The notes below the pieces were generated by a model that searched no databases, was not told the DNA's origin, and saw only the letters and a program-made list of their open reading frames with translations. A program made the position numbers and the translations under genes. Below are positions 1 through 4,856 of a DNA stretch of 5,762 nt, piece by piece. The stretch covers positions 1-5,762 of the forward strand of contig DASQVO010000488.1 of the NCBI GenBank assembly GCA_035640715.1, written 5' to 3'. Position 1 is the first letter of the stretch. Each line of letters opens with the position of its first letter. This DNA is from DASQVO01 sp035640715. Its GTDB lineage: Bacteria; Actinomycetota; Actinomycetes; Streptosporangiales; Streptosporangiaceae.

Positions 1-755
1 CGGCCGCCCGGCCGGCCATCGTCCCGTCCGCCCTGCGTGGCACCACCCAGCGGATGTCCAGGCCGCGTCAGGTGATTGCCCAGCGGATGGTGGAGTCGCT
101 GCAGACGTCGGCGCAGCTCACCACCGTGGTAGAGGCGGACGTGACCGTCATCGCGCGGCTCCGCGAGCGGGCCAAGCGAGACTTTGAGGCACGCGAGGGC
201 GTCCGGCTGAGCTTCCTGCCGTTCTTCGCGCTGGCCACGGTTGAGGCGCTGAAGATCCACCCGAAGCTGAACTCGGTCATCGACGCCGCTAACGCCCAGG
301 TGACCTACCACGATGCCGAGCATCTCGGCATCGCGGTGGACACCGAGCGCGGCCTGATGGTGCCGGTCATCCACAACGCCGGTGACCTGAATCTCGGTGG
401 CCTCGCCCGCAAGATCGCCGACCTCGCCGAGCGTACCCGGTCCGGCCAGGTCGGGCCCGACGAGCTGGCCGGCGGCACGTTCACCCTGACCAACACCGGC
501 AGCCGCGGCGCGTTGTTCGACACGCCGATCATCAACCAGCCGCAGGTGGCCATCCTCGGCACCGGCTCGGTCGTCAAGCGCCCGGTCGTCGTCGAAGACC
601 CGGCTCTCGGCGAGGTCATCGCGGTCCGGTCGATGGTCTACCTGGCGCTCACCTACGACCATCGCCTGATCGACGGCGCCGACGCCGCGCGCTTCCTCAC
701 CACGGTGAAGGACCGCCTGGAGGAAGGCTCCTTCGAGGCCGAGCTCAGCCTTTAG
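1..755 (+). CDS. sucB: 2-oxo acid dehydrogenase E2 subunit (dihydrolipoamide acyltransferase), C-terminal part, 5'-truncated by window edge
   Basis: This is the catalytic (CAT-like) domain of the E2 core of a 2-oxo acid dehydrogenase complex, which moves an acyl group from lipoamide to CoA in the cytoplasm. The reading frame is open from position 3 through the left edge. The ATG at 54 is an internal Met in the conserved segment GTTQRMSRPRQVIAQRM that opens the catalytic domain, not the start. The lipoyl and E1/E3-binding domains must lie upstream. Visible hallmarks are the LPFFALATVEALKIHPKLN segment (about 213-275), GTFTLTNTGSRGALFDTP (474-527) and the active-site motif YDHRLIDGADA, with catalytic His at 660-662 and Asp at 672-674. 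The C-terminus RLEEGSFEAELSL matches the actinobacterial SucB/DlaT type. Whether the substrate is succinyl or acetyl cannot be decided from this domain, because in actinobacteria one E2 can serve both complexes. A strong terminator follows, so it is the last gene of its unit. E2 identity is very sure; the symbol is less so. Confidence 0.95.
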   Translation, partial: AARPAIVPSALRGTTQRMSRPRQVIAQRMVESLQTSAQLTTVVEADVTVIARLRERAKRDFEAREGVRLSFLPFFALATVEALKIHPKLNSVIDAANAQVTYHDAEHLGIAVDTERGLMVPVIHNAGDLNLGGLARKIADLAERTRSGQVGPDELAGGTFTLTNTGSRGALFDTPIINQPQVAILGTGSVVKRPVVVEDPALGEVIAVRSMVYLALTYDHRLIDGADAARFLTTVKDRLEEGSFEAELSL

Positions 756-795
756 GCCACCGTTCACAACCCGCGACGACGGGCTGCCCGGACTC

Positions 796-834
796 CCCCG
801 GGGGGCCGATCTCCGATCGGCCCCCCGGGGTTTT
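796..834 (+). terminator. Rho-independent terminator after the E2 gene
   Basis: Bases 796-810 and 816-830 form a perfect 15-bp inverted repeat (CCCCGGGGGGCCGAT and its complement) around a 5-base loop CTCCG, followed directly by TTTT at 831-834. It lies 40 bases after the E2 stop and 2 bases beyond the end (stop codon) of the convergent oxidoreductase gene, so it sits between two convergent transcripts. The T run serves only the plus-strand reading. On the minus strand the bases after the stem (GAGTCCGGGC) have no T run, so termination of the leftward operon here would rely on the hairpin alone. Confidence 0.92.
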
Positions 835-836
835 GG

Positions 837-1832
837 TCAGACCGAGCCGATGATGCGCTTGGCGTAGGCGTCGAGCGTCGCCTCGCCCGCGTCGTGCATC
901 AGGTAGACGCTGAAGTTATCGGCGCCGATCTCACGTAGTTCCTGCAGTCTCTCAACGTGCCGCTCCGGCGGCCCCAGCAGGCAGAAGCGGTCGACGATGC
1001 CGTCCGGCACGAAGGCTGTGGACGGGTTGCCCGGCTTGCCATGGTGAGAGTAGTCGTAACCGTCTCGTGCCTTGATGTAGTCGGTGAGCGCCCGCGGGAT
1101 CGCCTCCCCCGAGTCGCCGTACCGCGCGACCAGGTCGGCGACATGGTTGCCGACCATCCCGCCGAACCAGCGGGTCTGCTCCCGCATGTGCGGCATGTCC
1201 GTGCCGACGTAGGCGGGAGCGGCGACGCACATGGTCAGCGCCGATGGGTCACGCCCCGCGGCCCGCGCCGCCGCGCGCACGGTGCCGATGGTCCAGCGGG
1301 CGATGTCGGGGTCGGCGCACTGGAGGATGAACCCGTCGGCTTCCTCGCCGCACATCCTCAGGGCCTTCGGCCCGTAGCCGGCCATCCACACCTCGAGCCG
1401 GCCGTCGCGCACCCACGGGATGCGGACCGCGGTGCCGTCGTAGTCGGCTTCCCGGCCCTCGGCCAGGTCGCGGATGACCCGCATGGCGCGGGACAGCGTC
1501 GCCAGCGACGCCGGGCGCCGGCCGAGAACGCGCATGGCCGAGTCTCCCCGGCCGATCCCGCAGACCGTCCGGTTCCCGAACATCTCGTTCAGCGTGGCGA
1601 ACAGCGACGCGGTGACCGATAGCTCCCGCGACAGCGGGTTTGTCACCAGCGGCCCCACCATGACGTGCGACGTCTGCGCGAGGATCTGGGAGTAGATAAC
1701 GAACGGCTCCTGCCATAGCACGGACGAGTCGAATGTCCACACGTGGCTGAACCCGTCCTGGTCGGCGCGCCGGGCCAGGTCCACGACGCGGCGCGCCGGC
1801 GGGTCGTTCTGCAGTACCAGGCCGATGTCCAT
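837..1832 (-). CDS. LLM-class (luciferase-like) flavin/F420-dependent oxidoreductase, linked to pyrimidine catabolism genes
   Basis: This 331-residue protein belongs to the bacterial luciferase-like superfamily, closest in look to the Mer-like, F420-dependent branch and probably to the family catalogued as TIGR03842 (from memory, not searched). Visible signs are VGPLVTNPLSRELSVTASL (residues 59-77), the cofactor-loop GIGRGDSAMRVLG (92-104), VWMAGYGPKALRMCGEEADGF (about 148-168) and a C-terminal segment with DGYDYSHHGKPGN (257-269) and FVPDGIVDRFCLLG (274-287). The fold is a TIM barrel, with no signal peptide or membrane segment. The start is ATG at 1832, giving the usual N-terminus MDIGLVLQ and preceded by GAGGGGGAG; a GTG at 1859 is in frame but has no suitable site. 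The gene follows the dihydropyrimidinase by 31 bases and ends the operon. Its reaction is unknown. By position it may reduce a pyrimidine ring or act on a pathway intermediate. Superfamily is sure; F420 rather than FMN is likely but unproven. Confidence 0.88.
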   Translation of the reverse strand: MDIGLVLQNDPPARRVVDLARRADQDGFSHVWTFDSSVLWQEPFVIYSQILAQTSHVMVGPLVTNPLSRELSVTASLFATLNEMFGNRTVCGIGRGDSAMRVLGRRPASLATLSRAMRVIRDLAEGREADYDGTAVRIPWVRDGRLEVWMAGYGPKALRMCGEEADGFILQCADPDIARWTIGTVRAAARAAGRDPSALTMCVAAPAYVGTDMPHMREQTRWFGGMVGNHVADLVARYGDSGEAIPRALTDYIKARDGYDYSHHGKPGNPSTAFVPDGIVDRFCLLGPPERHVERLQELREIGADNFSVYLMHDAGEATLDAYAKRIIGSV

Positions 1833-1835
1833 CTG

Positions 1836-1844
1836 CTCCCCCTC
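1836..1844 (-). promoter_or_regulatory. Ribosome binding site deciding the oxidoreductase start
   Basis: On the minus strand GAGGGGGAG ends 3 bases before ATG 1832, with the AGGGGG core 5 bases before it. This supports ATG 1832 over the in-frame GTG at 1859, which would lie 4 bases from the preceding stop codon with only CGGTAGGCAC immediately upstream. Confidence 0.75.
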
Positions 1845-1863
1845 ACTGCCGGCAGACACGTGC

Positions 1864-3261
1864 CTACCGGAGGTACTGGCACGTCCCGCGGGCCAGGAAC
1901 TGGCCGCGGCCAGGCTGACCGCGCCACTCGCCGGCGTCGAGGATGATCTCGCCGCGCGACATCACCGTGGCGACCTGGCCCTGCACCTCACGGCCCTCGT
2001 ACGCCGAATAGTCGACCGCCATATGGTGCGTCTGCGCGGACAGGACATGCCGTGCGGACGGGTCATAGATCACGATGTCGGCGTCCGAGCCCGGGGCGAT
2101 GGTGCCCTTGCGCGGGTACAGGCCGAACATCCGGGCCGGGGTGGTTGCGTTCACCTCGACCCACCGGGCAGCGGACAGCTCGCCGCTGACCACGCCCTGG
2201 TGCAGCAGGTCGATCCGGTGCTCGATACCCGGGATGCCGTTGGGGATCTTGGAGAAGTCGCCGCGGCCGAGTTCCTTCTGCTCCTTGAAGCAGAACGGGC
2301 AGTGGTCGGTGGAGACGACGGACAGGTCGTTGGTGCGCAGTCCCCGCCACAGGTGCGCCCAGTGCTCCTTCGGCCGGACCGGCGGTGAGCAGACGTACTT
2401 CGCGCCCTCGAAGCCGGGCTCGTCCATGTTGTCCTGCGACAGGTACAGGTACTGCGGGCATGTCTCGGCGAACACCGGCGCACCGCCGTCGCGGGCCTCG
2501 GTGACGGCGTCGAGCGCCTGCCGCGCCGACAGGTGCACGATGTACAGGGGTGCGCCCGCGACCTGCGCCAGCCGGATCGCGCGTGAGGTCGCCTCGCCTT
2601 CCAGTTCCGGCGGCCTGGTGCGGCCGTGCCAGCCCGGGTCGGTGTGGCCGGCTGCCAGTGCCTGGCTGACAAGCGCGTCGATCGCGATGCCGTTCTCGGC
2701 GTGCATCATGATGGTGGCGCCGTTGCCGGCCGCCACCTGCATGGCCTGCAGGATCTCTCCGTCGGTGGCGTAGAAGACGCCCGGGTAGGCCATGAACATC
2801 TTGAAGCTGGTCACGCCCTCGCCGACGAGGACGTCCATCTCCTTCAATGTCTGGGTGTTGACGTCGGAAACGATCATGTGGAAGCCGTAGTCGATGCTGG
2901 CCTTCCCGGCCGCCTTCGCATGCCAGGCGTCCAGCGTCCCCTGCAGCGACGTGCCCTTGCGCTGTACCGCGAAGTCCACGATCGTCGTCGTGCCGCCCCA
3001 GGCGGCCGCCCGGGTGCCGGTCTCGAAATCGTCGGCGGAGAACGTGCCGCCGAACGGCATCTCAAGGTGGGTGTGCACGTCGATGCCGCCCGGCAGGACG
3101 TACCGGCCGGCCGCGTCCAGCGTCCGGTCGGCCGCGGCGGCCAGGGCGCCGGTGTGCGCGGGATCGAGGAGCGCGGCGACGGTCTCGCCGTCGACGAGCA
3201 CGTCGGCTGTGATGGGCCCGGTGGCAGTGACAACCGTGCCACCGCGGATGAGGGTGCGCAC
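1864..3261 (-). CDS. hydA: Dihydropyrimidinase / D-hydantoinase
   Basis: This 465-residue zinc amidohydrolase opens cyclic amides such as 5,6-dihydrouracil, dihydrothymine or hydantoins to N-carbamoyl acids in the cytoplasm. All metal ligands of the family are present: His63 and His65 in GGIDVHTHLEMPF, the lysine that is carboxylated (Lys154 in TSFKMFMAYPG), His187 (MMHAENG), His243 (IVHLSA) and Asp319 (VSTDHCPF). Their spacing matches characterised hydantoinases such as the Thermus enzyme. The ring-binding residues Tyr159, Ser292 (CSPPVRP) and Asn341 (PNGIPG) are also in place. The GTG start at 3261 gives VRTLIRGGTVVTA, the normal N-terminus, behind AGGAGGT. The frame is open further, to an ATG at 3330, but that would run into the upstream nitrilase gene. 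Length is normal. The 11-base gap to the nitrilase and the partner's type favour dihydropyrimidinase in reductive pyrimidine breakdown over a hydantoin-only role. Sequence alone does not separate the two. Confidence 0.95.
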   Translation of the reverse strand: MRTLIRGGTVVTATGPITADVLVDGETVAALLDPAHTGALAAAADRTLDAAGRYVLPGGIDVHTHLEMPFGGTFSADDFETGTRAAAWGGTTTIVDFAVQRKGTSLQGTLDAWHAKAAGKASIDYGFHMIVSDVNTQTLKEMDVLVGEGVTSFKMFMAYPGVFYATDGEILQAMQVAAGNGATIMMHAENGIAIDALVSQALAAGHTDPGWHGRTRPPELEGEATSRAIRLAQVAGAPLYIVHLSARQALDAVTEARDGGAPVFAETCPQYLYLSQDNMDEPGFEGAKYVCSPPVRPKEHWAHLWRGLRTNDLSVVSTDHCPFCFKEQKELGRGDFSKIPNGIPGIEHRIDLLHQGVVSGELSAARWVEVNATTPARMFGLYPRKGTIAPGSDADIVIYDPSARHVLSAQTHHMAVDYSAYEGREVQGQVATVMSRGEIILDAGEWRGQPGRGQFLARGTCQYLR

Positions 3262-3264
3262 GTT

Positions 3265-3271
3265 ACCTCCT
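3265..3271 (-). promoter_or_regulatory. Ribosome binding site deciding the dihydropyrimidinase start
   Basis: AGGAGGT on the minus strand lies 3 bases before GTG 3261 (4 bases counting from AGGAGG) and nearly fills the 11-base gap after the nitrilase stop. It fixes the start at 3261 rather than the longer in-frame ATG at 3330. The spacing is rather short for a perfect Shine-Dalgarno sequence. Confidence 0.8.
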
Positions 3272-3272
3272 G

Positions 3273-4112
3273 CTACGGTTGGACGAGCGGCCCATAGGAG
3301 TCCGGCCGCCGGTCTCGATAGAACTGCCACTGGTGCCGGACCTGCTCGAGCAGGTCCATGTCCAGGTCACGGACGACGACCTCGTCCTGGTCGTCGGAGG
3401 CGGTCCCGCCGATGATCTGCCCGCGCGGGTCGGCGAAGTAGGATTGCCCGTAGAAGTCGTTGTCGCCGAGCGGCTCCACGCCGACACGGTTGATCGTGCC
3501 CACGAAGTACTCGTTGGCGACCGCGGCGGCGGTCTGCTCCAGCTTCCACAGGTATTCCGAGAGGCCGCGGCTGGTGGCCGAGGGGTTGAAGACGATCTTC
3601 GCCCCGGCCAGGCCCAGCGCCCGCCAGCCCTCCGGGAAGTGCCGCTCGTAGCAGATGTAGACGCCGATCCGGCCCACCGCGGTGTCGAACACCGGATAAC
3701 CGAGGTTCCCGGGGCGGAAGTAGAACTTCTCCCAGAAGCCCGTCACCTGCGGGAGGTGGTTCTTGCGGTGCTTGCCGAGGAACCGGCCGTCCGCGTCGAT
3801 GACCGCGGCGGTGTTGTAGTAGACACCCTCCTGCTCCCGCTCGTAGACGGGAACGACGAGGACCATGCCGAGGTCCCGTGCGAGGTCCTGCATCTGGCGC
3901 ACGGTGGGGCCGTCCGGCACCTCTTCGGTCCAGTCGTACCACTGCGGGTCCTGGACCTGGCAGAAGTACGGCCCGTAGAAGAGCTCCTGAAGGCAGGCGA
4001 CCTGCGCGCCGCGGGACGAAGCCTCGCGCAGCGCGGCGACGGCGTTCTTGATCATCGATTCCTTGTCCCCGGTCCATTTCTGCTGGACGAGGGCGGCGCG
4101 TATGTTAGCCAT
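3273..4112 (-). CDS. Nitrilase-superfamily amidohydrolase, probable beta-ureidopropionase (N-carbamoyl-beta-alanine amidohydrolase)
   Basis: This 279-residue carbon-nitrogen hydrolase probably cleaves N-carbamoyl-beta-alanine (or the methyl form from thymine) to the beta-amino acid, CO2 and ammonia. The catalytic triad is Glu43 (LQELFYGPYF), Lys117 (GKHRKNHLP) and Cys154 (VYICYERHFPEGW), with the accessory Glu128 in FWEKFYFRPGN. VFNPSATSRGLSEYLWKLEQ and the tail HQWQFYRDRRPDSY match bacterial proteins related to mammalian-like beta-alanine synthase. ATG at 4112 is preceded by AGGAGA with 4 bases between. The gene ends 11 bases before the dihydropyrimidinase, the enzyme that makes its expected substrate. 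Alternatives are an N-carbamoyl-D-amino acid hydrolase or N-carbamoylputrescine amidase; the motifs and context fit these less well. Superfamily is certain, substrate probable. No signal peptide or insertion is seen. Confidence 0.93.
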   Translation of the reverse strand: MANIRAALVQQKWTGDKESMIKNAVAALREASSRGAQVACLQELFYGPYFCQVQDPQWYDWTEEVPDGPTVRQMQDLARDLGMVLVVPVYEREQEGVYYNTAAVIDADGRFLGKHRKNHLPQVTGFWEKFYFRPGNLGYPVFDTAVGRIGVYICYERHFPEGWRALGLAGAKIVFNPSATSRGLSEYLWKLEQTAAAVANEYFVGTINRVGVEPLGDNDFYGQSYFADPRGQIIGGTASDDQDEVVVRDLDMDLLEQVRHQWQFYRDRRPDSYGPLVQP

Positions 4113-4116
4113 AAGG

Positions 4117-4122
4117 TCTCCT
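4117..4122 (-). promoter_or_regulatory. Ribosome binding site of the nitrilase gene
   Basis: AGGAGA on the minus strand lies 4 bases before ATG 4112. The rest of the 51-base gap to deoC (4113-4163) shows no convincing -10/-35 pair. It has only a 6-bp inverted repeat (4131-4136 with 4157-4162) around a 20-base loop. Confidence 0.65.
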
Positions 4123-4163
4123 ATCAGGTGCGGGTCCGGTAAGACAAGGGACTACTGACCCGG

Positions 4164-4856
4164 TCACTCCGGGCCGGACGGCAGTTCGGCGAGGATGGCG
4201 GCGGAGCGGGACAGCCCGAGGCGGGTGGCTCCGGCCTGCACCATGGCCAGAGCCGAAGATGCCGAACGAATGCCACCCGACGCCTTCACGCCAAGCCGGG
4301 TCCCGACGGTCTTCGCCATGAGCGCCACCGCGTCGGTGGTGGCACCGCCGCTGGGGTGGAAGCCGGTCGAGGTTTTCACGTAATCTGCGCCGGCCGCCTC
4401 CGCTGCCTGGCACGCTGCCGCGGTCTCGTTCGGATCAAGAATGCCGGTCTCGATGATCACCTTGAGGACGACCGTGGCGGCGACCGATTCCCGTACGGTC
4501 CGGATCTCCTCCTCCACCTCGGCCCAGCGCCCGTCCTTGGCCAGCCCGAGGTTGATGACCATGTCGATCTCGGCCGCGCCGGCCGCGGCGGCCTCGGCAG
4601 CCTCAGCCGCCTTGATCCCGGCGTTGTGGGCGCCGGACGGGAAGCCGGCGACCGCCGCCACGGCGATCGGTGCGCCGGCCACCTCGCGGGCGGCCACGGC
4701 GGCCATCGTCGGGGACACGCACACGGCGTACACGCCGAGATTCCGTGCCTCACCACAGAAGGCCACCACATCACGCTCGGTCGCCTCCGGCGTCAGCAGC
4801 GTGTGGTCGATCATCGCCGCCAGCTCGTTCCTGGTCAGCGACGGTGCCCCGGTCAC
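4164..4856 (-). CDS. deoC: Deoxyribose-phosphate aldolase
   Basis: This 230-residue class I aldolase splits 2-deoxyribose-5-phosphate into glyceraldehyde-3-phosphate and acetaldehyde, the last step of deoxyribonucleoside catabolism in the cytoplasm. The Schiff-base lysine is Lys161 (GADYVKTSTGF), the proton-relay lysine Lys191 (GVKASGGIRSA) and the acid Asp98 (EIDMVINLG), corresponding to E. coli Lys167, Lys201 and Asp102. IDHTLLTPEAT, VCVSPT, VAGFPSGAH and LKVIIETGIL are further hallmarks. The phosphate-loop end reads RLGLSRSAAIL, with Arg217 where E. coli has the second Ser. The GTG start at 4856 overlaps the mutase stop by four bases (GTGA), with GGAGGT 9 bases upstream, which points to translational coupling. 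N-terminus and length are normal for the bacterial short form. Confidence 0.97.
   Translation of the reverse strand: MTGAPSLTRNELAAMIDHTLLTPEATERDVVAFCGEARNLGVYAVCVSPTMAAVAAREVAGAPIAVAAVAGFPSGAHNAGIKAAEAAEAAAAGAAEIDMVINLGLAKDGRWAEVEEEIRTVRESVAATVVLKVIIETGILDPNETAAACQAAEAAGADYVKTSTGFHPSGGATTDAVALMAKTVGTRLGVKASGGIRSASSALAMVQAGATRLGLSRSAAILAELPSGPE

Noticed and set aside
54..56. ATG at 54 as the start of the E2 gene
   Set aside because: The frame is open to the window edge and the upstream residues (IVPSALRGTTQ) continue the conserved linker and catalytic-domain start, so the gene is cut by the edge.
1833..1859. Nine-residue N-terminal extension of the oxidoreductase to GTG 1859
   Set aside because: The extension contains the ribosome site of ATG 1832, and the family N-terminus begins at MDIGLVLQ.
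3262..3330. N-terminal extension of the dihydropyrimidinase to an ATG at 3330
   Set aside because: It would overlap the end of the nitrilase gene. The added residues are not family-like, and the GTG at 3261 has AGGAGGT directly upstream.
957..3415. Several plus-strand open frames (957-1622, 1825-2388, 2075-2773, 2626-3297, 2894-3415)
   Set aside because: All lie opposite the oxidoreductase and dihydropyrimidinase genes, have Arg/Pro/Ala-rich composition and no recognisable domain; shadow frames of high-GC DNA.
3279..4142. Long open frame on the plus strand opposite the nitrilase gene (287 codons)
   Set aside because: It is the antisense of an intact, motif-rich enzyme gene. Its translation is rich in Val, Glu, Arg and Leu without family motifs, as expected from GC-rich third-position bias.
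4113..4163. Promoter for the nitrilase gene (TTGTCT with GATAGG about 16 bases downstream on the minus strand)
   Set aside because: GATAGG lacks the TAnnnT pattern and overlaps the ribosome site, so a transcript from it would start at or inside the start region.
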